A DNA stretch of 34,175 bases, taken from the NCBI RefSeq assembly GCF_003003775.1, contig NZ_PVWJ01000051.1:1-34175 (forward strand), read 5' to 3'. The notes under the pieces are model-generated. The model did not search any database and was not told the origin of the DNA. It saw only the letters and a program-made list of their open reading frames with translations. The translations under genes and the position numbers were made by a program. Source of the DNA: Merismopedia glauca CCAP 1448/3. GTDB taxonomy: Bacteria > Cyanobacteriota > Cyanobacteriia > Cyanobacteriales > CCAP-1448. This document shows, piece after piece, positions 1 to 7,355 of this stretch (position 1 is the stretch's first letter; each line of letters starts with the position of its first letter).

Positions 1-19
1 AGATGTGTATAAGAGACAG
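1..19. other. Tn5/Nextera mosaic-end adapter sequence
   Basis: The first 19 bases are AGATGTGTATAAGAGACAG, identical to the Tn5 transposase mosaic end used in tagmentation libraries. They directly abut an open reading frame that is interrupted mid-gene. This is almost certainly untrimmed sequencing adapter and not genomic sequence, and it marks the left side as a contig end. Confidence 0.93.
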
Positions 20-361
20 ACCTAGAATTGCGGCAAAAGGTGTTTGTTTTTGAGCAACTTGACTCAGACGAGTAATATTTTGATTGGGGTATTTGCGTTT
101 TCTACCAGTAAATCTTTCGTTACCTTCTAGAAGTATTTTCAAAGCTTCATCTGGAGTTGCATCTTGTTTTTCAGAAGTGTTAACTGGCGTTTCTACTTGA
201 GGTATCGGTGTTGGTTTAGGTGGAGTAATTTCGGTTTGGGCATCAGATTTTTGAGAACTTAAGCTGACGGTTACTAAACCAGTTCCCACGGCACCCGCAC
301 CCAATTTAATTAAGTTTCGACGAGAGAAGTTGAAGTTTTTTTGAGAATGTGCTGTTTTCAT
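20..361 (-). CDS. ecaB: Tat-exported beta-carbonic anhydrase, N-terminal part (EcaB-like)
   Basis: This is the first 114 codons of a minus-strand gene whose 3' part is lost at the contig edge. The protein starts MKTAHSQKNFNFSRRNLIKL, a twin-arginine signal (SRRNLIK) followed by a Gly/Ala-rich hydrophobic core and no obvious lipobox Cys. A Pro/Thr-rich linker comes next, then the segment TPDEALKILLEGNERF and a stretch ending QTPFAAILG. That is the typical lead-in of beta-class carbonic anhydrases, in which the zinc motif CxDxR normally follows at once, so the catalytic residues are just off the window. The expected role is CO2/bicarbonate interconversion on the lumenal or periplasmic side. It starts 52 bp after ndhF3 on the same strand, so co-transcription is likely. 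EcaB of Synechocystis is known to be linked to NDH-1 CO2 uptake. The family call is strong; the EcaB orthology is inference. Confidence 0.82.
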
Positions 362-413
362 TTTTCTACCACTCATGAATTTTCGACGATTATTTTATTG
401 GTTTAATTCAATC

Positions 414-2285
414 CTAGAAAGATAATTGAATCAATCCTGCTGTGAGTAAACCCAAAAACACAGTTAATCCCAAGATAATTGTCAGTAGATAAAACTGACC
501 TTGACCGGAAGTATTGTATTTCAATCCTTGACCGCTAAATACTGTCGCCAAACCGACTAAATTAACTAATCCATCCACCACATTTCGATCTAGCCAGTCA
601 GTAACCTTCGCAATTACAGCTACTACTAAAACAATTGTGTAGCGATAAAGCTGAGGCGTATAGAAATCGTAAGCGAATAGGTTTTGTAGCGGTTTAAAAG
701 GTAATTGAATCGGCTTTTTCCACAGAGGATTGAGATAGATAATACTACCAATTCCCACACCAGAAATAGTAGACCAAACTACTAATGGAGTTAGTTGCTG
801 ATGCAAGTTTTCCCACCGAGGTAAGAGGGATAAATTGTGTAAAATTATGGGTACGTGCAGAGTAATAGCTAACAAAACTACCATTGGAAATACCATTGTC
901 CAAGCTACTTCAGGCGATCGCTCGGTCATTTCCTGGGGTTTTCCGCCAAATACTAACCCAAATTCTCGCGTTAGGCTAAAAGCAGTCAAAGCATTAACCA
1001 CTAACACCAAACCTAACAGCCAGGGATGCTTATCCCATAATCCATCGACTAACTTGAGGATTGCCCAAAATCCGCCAAAAGGTGGGAAACCAATCAAACC
1101 AGCAGCACCAACTAGATACGATATTGCCGTAATGGGTCTTCTAGACCACAACCCCCCTAATTTAGTTAAATCTTGGGTAATAGTATTTAAAATTACCCCA
1201 CCAATGCTCATTACTAATAGTCCCATCGCTACAGCATGAGCTAACAGAAGTAAATAAGCTGCATCATCATTGAGAGTCCCCACAGCAATGAAAACTAGTC
1301 CCATATACGCGCTGACACTGTAAGATAGAGAGCGCTTGATATCAATTTGGGCGATCGCAATTAAACTCGCACCCACCGCCGTTACAGCCCCAATTCCCAC
1401 CGTTACAGCCAATGCTGTCGGAGAAAGGGCGATTATGGGTTGCAACTTAATCAGTACCCAAGCACCCGTAGCCACTACCACCCCATTCCGTAAAATCGTA
1501 CTGGGTAAAGGGCCTTCCATCGCTTCATCTAGCCACAAATGCAACGGGAATTGAGCGCATTTCCCCATTGGACCTGCAATTAACGCTAATCCTAGTAAAG
1601 TAAAGGTAGTAGGATGTGCTGCTGCATATTGGCGCACCGACTCGCTATTCGCCCACTGGGCTAATTCCGTGAAATCCCAAGTTCCAGCTAAAGGAAGTAA
1701 GGCAATTACCCCCATTAATAAGATCAAATCTCCCGCCCGTTTAGTTAAGAAAGCATCCCTAGCCCCCGTCACCACGAGAGATTGATTGAACCAATAACCT
1801 ACTAGTAGATAAGTCCCCAATGTCAGGACTTCTAAAACTATATAGCTGAAAAACAGAGAATTAGACAAGGCTAAAACCGACATCCCGCCTTCAAAATAAG
1901 CCAGGAAAGCAAAAAATCTGCCCCAACCCCAATCCATTTCTAGGTAACCCACCGCATACAGTTGCGCTAACAGGTTTAAACCCGTCACCACCACCAACGC
2001 TGCGACATTCACCCCAGAAATTTCTAAAGGTAAAGTCAACTGCAAGTTAGCCACTTCTAACCAAGTTATGGATAGCTTTTGGGGTACGCCATTCCAAATG
2101 CCTGTCAAGGCTAAAACACTATGCACAAAAGCCAATAGTGTCATCAATAGATTAACGTAACCCGCAGGTCTAGGGCCTGTGCGGCTAGTAATCGCAGGTA
2201 ACCACAAAATTGAGAATAATGCCCCTAAAAGAGTGTAGAGGGGTACTATCCAGACTGTTTGGACAAAAAATGAACTCATGCTCAT
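414..2285 (-). CDS. ndhF3: NAD(P)H-quinone oxidoreductase subunit F, CO2-uptake type (NdhF3/NdhF4)
   Basis: A 623-aa polytopic membrane protein of the NuoL/NdhF proton-pumping antiporter family. The central region GARDAFLTKRAGDLILLMGV and the following GPMGKCAQFPLHLWLDEAMEGPLPSTILRNG carry the conserved Lys/Glu-containing helices, and the C-terminal extension is that of NdhF, which makes it longer than DabB-type proteins. The N-terminus (WIVPLYTLLGALFS, RTGPRPAGYVNLL) resembles the NdhF3/NdhF4 branch found in CO2-hydrating NDH-1MS complexes of the thylakoid, which use ferredoxin-driven electron flow to turn CO2 into bicarbonate. Two in-frame ATGs lie at 2285 and 2279; the first is preceded by TAGGTAA. 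A LysR gene is divergent and a carbonic anhydrase follows. In the usual operon ndhD3, cupA and cupS follow ndhF3; here they would have to lie beyond the contig edge. F3 versus F4 rests mainly on the regulator next door. Confidence 0.85.
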   Translation of the reverse strand: MSMSSFFVQTVWIVPLYTLLGALFSILWLPAITSRTGPRPAGYVNLLMTLLAFVHSVLALTGIWNGVPQKLSITWLEVANLQLTLPLEISGVNVAALVVVTGLNLLAQLYAVGYLEMDWGWGRFFAFLAYFEGGMSVLALSNSLFFSYIVLEVLTLGTYLLVGYWFNQSLVVTGARDAFLTKRAGDLILLMGVIALLPLAGTWDFTELAQWANSESVRQYAAAHPTTFTLLGLALIAGPMGKCAQFPLHLWLDEAMEGPLPSTILRNGVVVATGAWVLIKLQPIIALSPTALAVTVGIGAVTAVGASLIAIAQIDIKRSLSYSVSAYMGLVFIAVGTLNDDAAYLLLLAHAVAMGLLVMSIGGVILNTITQDLTKLGGLWSRRPITAISYLVGAAGLIGFPPFGGFWAILKLVDGLWDKHPWLLGLVLVVNALTAFSLTREFGLVFGGKPQEMTERSPEVAWTMVFPMVVLLAITLHVPIILHNLSLLPRWENLHQQLTPLVVWSTISGVGIGSIIYLNPLWKKPIQLPFKPLQNLFAYDFYTPQLYRYTIVLVVAVIAKVTDWLDRNVVDGLVNLVGLATVFSGQGLKYNTSGQGQFYLLTIILGLTVFLGLLTAGLIQLSF

Positions 2286-2598
2286 TTACCTATCTAAAAT
2301 TTGCCAACAGCACTAGTAGTGCGCGTTGCTTCGCACCAGTAGAACTATATTCTCTGGTCAAAAAAATTAGTTACATCTAACCAGCCATTTGGCTAGTTTT
2401 GAAAGAAGAAAGGGAGAATAAAGCTTAATTAACCAACTTAAGTAGGCTCATAATCTATTTAACTCTCCCCAACTCGAAATTTGTAACAAATTAATCCCTC
2501 TATCGATATCATAGGACGAAATCATCATAATGAAAAGTCAAATATAGTAATCTGAATGATAGAATAAAGTCTATTAAAAAAACCTTTAGGAGATAGAG
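2286..2598. promoter_or_regulatory. Divergent ndhF3 / LysR-gene control region
   Basis: This 313-bp gap separates two divergent starts, so it must hold both promoters. It is AT-rich and contains a 15-base near-perfect palindrome, AATTTGTAACAAATT (2478-2492), with seven-base arms around one A. LysR-family regulators usually bind dyads in their own divergent promoter, so this is a candidate operator. Nearer ndhF3 is GC-rich repeat-like sequence around 2313-2340. The LysR gene has a clear ribosome-binding site, TAGGAGA, six bases before its ATG. Exact -10/-35 boxes cannot be fixed by eye. Confidence 0.5.
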
Positions 2599-3522
2599 AT
2601 GATTAAAAACGCCACTATGCATCAACTGCGGGTTTTTGAAGTTGTGGCTCGCCATTGCAGCTACACTAGGGCTGCGGAAGAATTATTTCTAACTCAACCG
2701 ACAGTCTCTATGCAAATGAAGCAACTTACCCAGGCTGTTGGTTTACCACTGTTTGAACAAATTGGTAAGCGCCTCTATCTCACTGATGCCGGACAAAAAC
2801 TCTACACTACCTGTAAAGATATTTTTGATCGCTTGTCTCAGTTTGAAATGGATATCGCCGATATGAAAGGGATGAAGCAGGGACAATTGAAGTTATCTAC
2901 AGTGACTACCACTAAATACTTTCTCCCTCGGATTTTAGGACCATTTTGCGATCGCTACCCAGGAATTGATGTCTCGTTAAAGTTTACTAATCACGAAGGG
3001 ATTCAACAATATCTCCATGAGAATTCCAGCGACTTATATATCCTTAGCCAAGTCCCAGAAAATCTAGATGTAGTCTCTTACAAAGTGATTGAAAACCCTT
3101 TGGTAGTTTTGGCTCCCTATAATCACCCGCTAACTAAGGAAAGGCAAATCCCTATAGCAAGAATCGCAGAAGAACCTTTTATTATGAGGGAATCTGGCTC
3201 AGGTACGCGCCAAGTAGTCCAAAAGCTCTTCGATCGCCACGACTTGAAGTTGAAAGTCCGGTTGGAACTCAGTAGTAACGAAGCAATTAAGCAAGCTATT
3301 GTGGGAGGCTTGGGTTTATCTATCTTGTCTCGCCATACCCTAGCTCTCGAAGGTATGACTAAACCCTTAGCTGTATTGGATGTTGCGGGTTTTCCCATCC
3401 AAAACTATTGGTATGTCATTTACCCTAGTGGTAAACAACTATCAGTTGTGGGGCGCACTTTCCTTAATTATTTACAGCAAGAGGGAGAGCAAATTACTGA
3501 AGCGTCTGCTTTCTTTAACTAG
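2599..3522 (+). CDS. ccmR: LysR-type regulator of inorganic-carbon genes (CcmR/NdhR/CmpR family)
   Basis: A 307-aa LysR-type transcription factor. Residues about 7-66 form the winged helix-turn-helix (MHQLRVFEVVARHCSYTRAA, then ELFLTQPTVSMQMKQLTQAV). Residues about 95-300 are the two-lobed periplasmic-binding-like effector domain with ESGSGTRQVV and SSNEAIKQAIVGGLG, which are strongly conserved in the cyanobacterial CcmR/NdhR and CmpR proteins. Those regulators sense 2-oxoglutarate/NADP+ or 2-phosphoglycolate/RuBP and control low-CO2 genes, including ndhF3-ndhD3-cupA and cmp. The start is fixed by TAGGAGA six bases upstream; a second ATG at codon 7 is also possible. Divergence from ndhF3 favours CcmR/NdhR over CmpR, but sequence alone does not fully separate the two. 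Confidence 0.82.
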   Translation: MIKNATMHQLRVFEVVARHCSYTRAAEELFLTQPTVSMQMKQLTQAVGLPLFEQIGKRLYLTDAGQKLYTTCKDIFDRLSQFEMDIADMKGMKQGQLKLSTVTTTKYFLPRILGPFCDRYPGIDVSLKFTNHEGIQQYLHENSSDLYILSQVPENLDVVSYKVIENPLVVLAPYNHPLTKERQIPIARIAEEPFIMRESGSGTRQVVQKLFDRHDLKLKVRLELSSNEAIKQAIVGGLGLSILSRHTLALEGMTKPLAVLDVAGFPIQNYWYVIYPSGKQLSVVGRTFLNYLQQEGEQITEASAFFN

Positions 3523-3586
3523 GAACTCGGCTAAGCGATCGCTGGGTTGAAAATGCACGATCGGCTACAAAAATCTGGGGGCTGTT

Positions 3587-3806
3587 TTACCAATTTCTAA
3601 CCACAAGTCCCCAATCTCCAATTTGGTAATTAAGCTTAGACACAACAACAGCACCTTTGTCGTCTAACTCAATCACTTCCTCTAATACAAACGTCGTCCC
3701 AGAGTCGCTTCAAACAACATTTGAAACCGTTGCTCCCTGGTAATTAAATGAGGAATTATGAGGACTGAAACAAGGTGCTGCTATTGGTTTTAGACGAGAC
3801 AGACAT
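3587..3806 (-). pseudogene. Decayed small protein gene, frameshifted and interrupted by a stop
   Basis: On the minus strand an ATG at 3806 begins MSVSSKTNSSTLFQSS and then stops. In a shifted frame the reading continues as HNSSFNYQGATVSNVV, meets TGA at 3710-3712, and goes on as SDSGTTFVLEEVIELDDKGA and further to a stop at 3587. The composition looks protein-like (acidic, regular), unlike random intergenic translation. The last residues are encoded by CCCCAATCTCCAATT-like repeat sequence, so the true C-terminus is uncertain. I do not recognise the family. It may instead be chance coding potential. It converges on the LysR gene. Confidence 0.35.
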
Positions 3807-3980
3807 AGAATGAAACAGCGTTGATACCTCTCAACTAATTTTACTTCAACTGTGCTGTGTTAATCTGCCTTTCAGAAGCTTTTAATTGGCTTCTATTAAT
3901 AGAATAACATCATAGTTTTTGGGCACAAGTATTTGAAATCAAACTTTACGATTTGGTGAGTAAGCGATCGCCCCCAGGTT

Positions 3981-4126
3981 ATACCAATTCACCTTGAAAA
4001 CGCTACAAATCTTGGGTAGGGGGCGGTTGCTGAAGTGCCAGAACCTGCGTCTGGCACCGCAACCTCCGCAATGCATTGCGCCCCTACAGAGGGTTAATAT
4101 GTAGCAGGTAAATAGTGAATTGGTAT
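3981..4126. mobile_element. MITE-like element, ATACCAATTCAC termini
   Basis: The ends are perfect 12-base inverted repeats, ATACCAATTCAC at 3981-3992 and GTGAATTGGTAT at 4115-4126. The 146-bp interior has no ORF and contains further GC-rich dyads (TGCCAGAACC...GGCACCGCAACC, GCAATGCATTGC). Related termini and internal bases (CTTGAAA, CGCTACA, AATATGTAGC) recur at 17882-17981, so this is a dispersed non-autonomous family. Confidence 0.7.
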
Positions 4127-4293
4127 TAAGAAATCTTGATACTGTCGATCCGTTCTGGCTTCAGCCAGCAATGAAGTATACCTTATAGTTAGGCGATCGC
4201 GGTTCTTTGGTAGCAGCTAGGTCATCCCACTCTAAAATGTTACTTGGTCTGGATGAGATTAACTCTAGAGACAGGTTGAGGTAAAGGCGGATT

Positions 4294-6105
4294 ATGGCAC
4301 TGATTGTTCAAAAATATGGCGGGACTTCTGTAGGCTCAGTAGAACGGATTCAAGCGGTAGCGCAACGGGTTTGTCAAACTGTGGCGCAGGGAAACTCGGT
4401 AGTAGTAGTAGTCTCAGCAATGGGGAAAACTACCGATGGTTTGGTAAAGCTAGCTCAAGAAATCTCGACTAATCCCAGTCGCCGAGAAATGGATATGCTC
4501 CTTTCGACGGGGGAACAAGTAACCATCGCCTTGCTGAGTATGGCTTTGCAAGAATTAGGACAAGCAGCCGTCTCTTTAACAGGGGCGCAAGTAGGAATTG
4601 TCACTGAAGCCGAACACACCCGCGCGCGCATTTTGGAAATCAAAACCGAACGGATGGAACGACATCTGCAAAACCAAGAAGTAATCGTCGTTGCGGGTTT
4701 CCAAGGAATTAGCACCAGTACGGACTTAGAAATTACAACTTTGGGAAGGGGAGGATCGGATACTTCCGCCGTTGCCCTAGCTGCTGCCTTAAAAGCTGAT
4801 GTATGCGAGATTTATACTGATGTTCCCGGTATTTTAACTGCTGACCCCCGCTTAGTTCCCGATGCTCAATTAATGGCAGAAATTACCTGCGATGAAATGC
4901 TGGAATTAGCCAGTTTGGGAGCCAAAGTTTTGCATCCTCGCGCTGTGGAAATTGCCCGTAACTATGGGGTTCCTTTGGTGGTGCGTTCCAGTTGGACAGA
5001 CGAACCAGGGACAAAAGTTGTTTCGCCTCAGCCTCAATCTCGTTCCCTAATAGGCTTGGAAATTGCTAAACCCGTCGATGCGGTAGAATTTGACACAGAT
5101 CAAGCCAAAGTCGCCTTATTACGAGTTCCAGACCGCCCAGGAATTGCGGCTAGTTTGTTTGGAGAGATTAGCGATCGCGATATTGATGTCGATTTAATCA
5201 TTCAATCGATCCACGAAGGGAACACTAACGATATTGCATTTACTGTAGCTAGAAACATCCGCAAACGGGCTGAAGCAGTGGCTGAAGCGATCGCCCCTAC
5301 TTTATGTCGTTCTAGCCCCATAGAGACTAATTCCGAAGTCATCATCGATGAGGATATCGCCAAAGTCAGTATAGCTGGCGCGGGGATGATTGGTCGTCCT
5401 GGAGTTGCAGCTAAAATGTTTGCGACACTAGCTGCGGCTGGGGTGAATATTCAAATGATTTCCACCTCAGAAATCAAAGTTAGTTGCGCGATCCACATGG
5501 CTGATAGCGACTTAGCTTTGGGAGTTTTGTGCGATACTTTCGAGATTCAAGAATCTCCAGTCAAATTAGGTAACGCTAGCCCCCAGAAGAGCCATGAAGC
5601 CCCAGTTAGAGGCGTGGCACTAGATTTAAACCAAGCCCGTCTCGCCATTCGTCACGTGAGCGATCGCCCAGGAATGGCGGCGAAAATCTTTGGCTTACTC
5701 GCCCAGAATAATATCAGCGTCGATACCATTATCCAATCCCAACGCTGTCACATCATTGATGGAATCCCCACCCGCGATTTAGCTTTTACCGTGGCTCAAG
5801 GGGATGCGAAACAAGCCCAAACCCTTTTGTCTCAAGCCTCTGCGGATTTTGGTGGTGGAGATGTCTTACTTGACGAAGAAGTTGCCAAAGTCAGCATTGT
5901 TGGTGCAGGAATGGAAGGAAACCCAGGGGTAGCGGCAAAAATGTTTACTTCTCTAGCCCAAGCTGGAATCAACATCCAAATGATTACTACCTCAGAAATC
6001 AAAATTAGCTGCGTCGTCAGTCAAGAACAAGGGACGCTAGCCTTGCAAACCGTTCACCAAGCCTTTGAGTTATCTGGGAGTCAAAAATTTGAGGTTGCTG
6101 CTTGA
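4294..6105 (+). CDS. lysC: Aspartate kinase with four ACT domains
   Basis: A 603-aa enzyme that phosphorylates L-aspartate to aspartyl-4-phosphate, the first step to lysine, threonine and methionine. The amino-acid kinase domain spans about residues 1-245: it opens with [10 protein letters not shown], and [24 protein letters not shown] and [14 protein letters not shown] supply the phosphate and aspartate sites. Two ACT pairs follow, at about 265-425 and 440-600, seen from the repeated phrases [14 protein letters not shown] / [16 protein letters not shown] and [20 protein letters not shown] / [20 protein letters not shown] with [11 protein letters not shown] / [11 protein letters not shown]. 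Four ACT domains are usual for cyanobacterial aspartokinases, against two in most bacteria, and they carry the allosteric lysine/threonine sites. The start is ATG at 4294, about seven bases after a weak purine stretch. It is monocistronic, with a palindrome cluster downstream. Confidence 0.95.
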   Translation: MALIVQKYGGTSVGSVERIQAVAQRVCQTVAQGNSVVVVVSAMGKTTDGLVKLAQEISTNPSRREMDMLLSTGEQVTIALLSMALQELGQAAVSLTGAQVGIVTEAEHTRARILEIKTERMERHLQNQEVIVVAGFQGISTSTDLEITTLGRGGSDTSAVALAAALKADVCEIYTDVPGILTADPRLVPDAQLMAEITCDEMLELASLGAKVLHPRAVEIARNYGVPLVVRSSWTDEPGTKVVSPQPQSRSLIGLEIAKPVDAVEFDTDQAKVALLRVPDRPGIAASLFGEISDRDIDVDLIIQSIHEGNTNDIAFTVARNIRKRAEAVAEAIAPTLCRSSPIETNSEVIIDEDIAKVSIAGAGMIGRPGVAAKMFATLAAAGVNIQMISTSEIKVSCAIHMADSDLALGVLCDTFEIQESPVKLGNASPQKSHEAPVRGVALDLNQARLAIRHVSDRPGMAAKIFGLLAQNNISVDTIIQSQRCHIIDGIPTRDLAFTVAQGDAKQAQTLLSQASADFGGGDVLLDEEVAKVSIVGAGMEGNPGVAAKMFTSLAQAGINIQMITTSEIKISCVVSQEQGTLALQTVHQAFELSGSQKFEVAA

Positions 6106-6180
6106 TTTCGCCATTTTTTAAGATATTTTTGGGGTAGGCATTATGCCATAGGTGTGATCTTAACGTGAAACCTTTACCCC

Positions 6181-6318
6181 GCCGTGAACTCAAGTTCACG
6201 GCTAATAGCCCAAGTCCACTGTTCGCGTAGCGTCACGCAGTGATAGTGGACTGAAAATAGTTCTTAGAGTCCTCTAAAGAGGACTTTAGCTATAAGCCAG
6301 GGGTTTTCAACCCCTGGC
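6181..6318. repeat. Cluster of four palindromes between lysC and FKBP gene
   Basis: Four hairpin-forming inverted repeats follow each other: GCCGTGAACT/AGTTCACGGC with a 2-base loop (6181-6202), AGTCCACT/AGTGGACT with a 24-base loop (6213-6252), AGTCCTCT/AGAGGACT with a 2-base loop (6268-6285), and GCCAGGGGTT/AACCCCTGGC with a 3-base loop (6296-6318). All arms are perfect. They sit between convergent genes, so they could terminate transcription from both sides. The string of unrelated palindromes also resembles the hairpin ends of IS200/IS605-derived non-autonomous elements. Confidence 0.75.
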
Positions 6319-6391
6319 GGTTGTTGTCTAAACCCAGCGTGCAAAAAGCGTTTTAGCCTTAAAAGCGGCGGCGGTTGAGTTAGTTTGTGAC

Positions 6392-6907
6392 CTATTTGAC
6401 ATCCAACAGTTCGACATCAAAAATTAGGGTGGCGTTAGGAGGAATGACACCGCCAGCACCGCGAGAACCGTAACCTAATTCTGGGGGAATAATCAAGCGA
6501 CGTTGACCGCCAACTTGCATGGTGCTGAGTCCTTCATCCCATCCTTTGATTACTTGTCCAGCACCGATTTTAAAGTCAAAAGGTTGATTGCGATCGCGGG
6601 AACTATCAAATTTTTTGCCGTTTTCTAGAGTCCCAGTATAGTGAACGACAACTCTTTGTCCTGTTTTTGGGGTTGCGCCTTCACCAACTTTTTGGTCGAT
6701 GTATTTCAGTCCCGAAGGGGTGGTTTGAACGTCGTTATTTTCAGGATTTGAGGTACTAGTCATAGAATTATCGGCGATTACAATAGCAGGTTGATTGACG
6801 TTGAGTTCGTCAGCTAGAGCAGATGCGGTTGTATTGTTGAACTGAGCAAATACTACTAGTAACCCACAGACCAGCATAACGCTTAAGCTGATTAAAATTT
6901 CTCTCAT
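6392..6907 (-). CDS. FKBP-type peptidyl-prolyl cis-trans isomerase, exported
   Basis: A 171-aa protein. The FKBP fold covers the last ~95 residues, from TPSGLKYIDQKVGEGATPKT through VHYTGTLENGKKFDSSRDRN, FDFKIGAGQVIKGWDEGL and PPELGYGSRGAGGVIPPNAT to FDVELLDVK. The active-site aromatic and Asp residues of the family (Y of VHYTG, F/D of KFDSS, V/I/W of GQVIKGW, Y of LGYGS) are all present. It catalyses proline isomerisation during folding. The N-terminus (MREILISLSVMLVCGLLVVF) is a signal peptide or anchor, then a low-complexity linker, placing the enzyme in the lumen or periplasm. An upstream in-frame ATG at 6946 exists, but the one at 6907 is chosen because GGGAGAAAG lies seven bases before it and because it gives a clean signal peptide. 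It follows the coiled-coil gene by 29 bp and is probably in its operon. Confidence 0.9.
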   Translation of the reverse strand: MREILISLSVMLVCGLLVVFAQFNNTTASALADELNVNQPAIVIADNSMTSTSNPENNDVQTTPSGLKYIDQKVGEGATPKTGQRVVVHYTGTLENGKKFDSSRDRNQPFDFKIGAGQVIKGWDEGLSTMQVGGQRRLIIPPELGYGSRGAGGVIPPNATLIFDVELLDVK

Positions 6908-6936
6908 CTGATGCTTTCTCCCAATTTTTTTCAGTC

Positions 6937-7260
6937 TTAACGCCATTGTTTGTTTTCTAGATCTCGCACTTGCCTTTCTAAGCGATCGATTCGTCCCCGC
7001 AATTCATCCATTTCCGATTGACGAGGAACACCCAAATCCTGAAGTAGATTCCGCATATATCTTTGCATTTGGGTTTCAAAGCCACCTTGATCTACTTTGA
7101 TTTGTTGTAGCATTTCATCAACAAAAGCTTTTGCCTGATCGGGGTTCAGCTTACCATCTTTCACCCATTGGTCGCTCACTTCTTTGAGTTTTTCGGTGAC
7201 TAGGGAGGTAGTACCTACCCCAATCATCAGCATCTGTTTCAGCCAGTTATTAGCATCCAT
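6937..7260 (-). CDS. Small helical coiled-coil protein, phasin-like
   Basis: A 107-aa cytosolic protein, all helical by composition. It starts MDANNWLKQMLMIGVGTTSL, has a charged middle (KLKEVSDQWVKDGKLNPDQA) and ends in a coiled coil (MDELRGRIDRLERQVRDLEN). The layout (N-terminal amphipathic helix, then KLNPDQAKAFVDEM-like segment, then leucine-heptad tail) matches small proteins annotated as phasin-like or PHA-granule-associated in cyanobacteria. A role at polyhydroxyalkanoate granules is only a family-level guess. An earlier in-frame start at 7290 would add ten residues, but the ATG at 7260 fits the conserved beginning better and has AAGG about 11 bases upstream. It lies between nblS and the FKBP gene on the same strand, 95 bp after nblS. 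Confidence 0.7.
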   Translation of the reverse strand: MDANNWLKQMLMIGVGTTSLVTEKLKEVSDQWVKDGKLNPDQAKAFVDEMLQQIKVDQGGFETQMQRYMRNLLQDLGVPRQSEMDELRGRIDRLERQVRDLENKQWR

Positions 7261-7355
7261 AATTTTTGCCTTATAATTACCCCTTTCCACAAGGTAGCTA
7301 AAACTAGGTTAACAGTTTCCCGAACATCAAGGTTCTACCTTTCCATCACCCAAAC

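Larger units (their letters stand above)
3523..4293. other. Long gene-poor gap: decayed ORF, MITE, lysC leader
   Basis: This 771-bp stretch has no intact gene that I can support. It holds a degenerate minus-strand reading frame (3587-3806), a 146-bp inverted-repeat element (3981-4126) and several HIP1 sites (for example 3535-3542). The last 160 bases lead into the aspartate kinase gene and should contain its promoter, although no clear boxes stand out. Confidence 0.6.

Noticed and set aside
835-1554. Plus-strand reading frames opposite ndhF3
   Set aside because: These are antisense shadows of a long, well-supported membrane protein gene; their composition (Asn/Thr/Pro-rich) has no independent support.
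414-2285. DabB (inorganic-carbon transporter subunit) instead of NdhF
   Set aside because: The length of 623 aa, the C-terminal extension and the NdhF3/F4-like N-terminus fit NdhF; no DabA (DUF2309) gene is seen, although the downstream side is cut.
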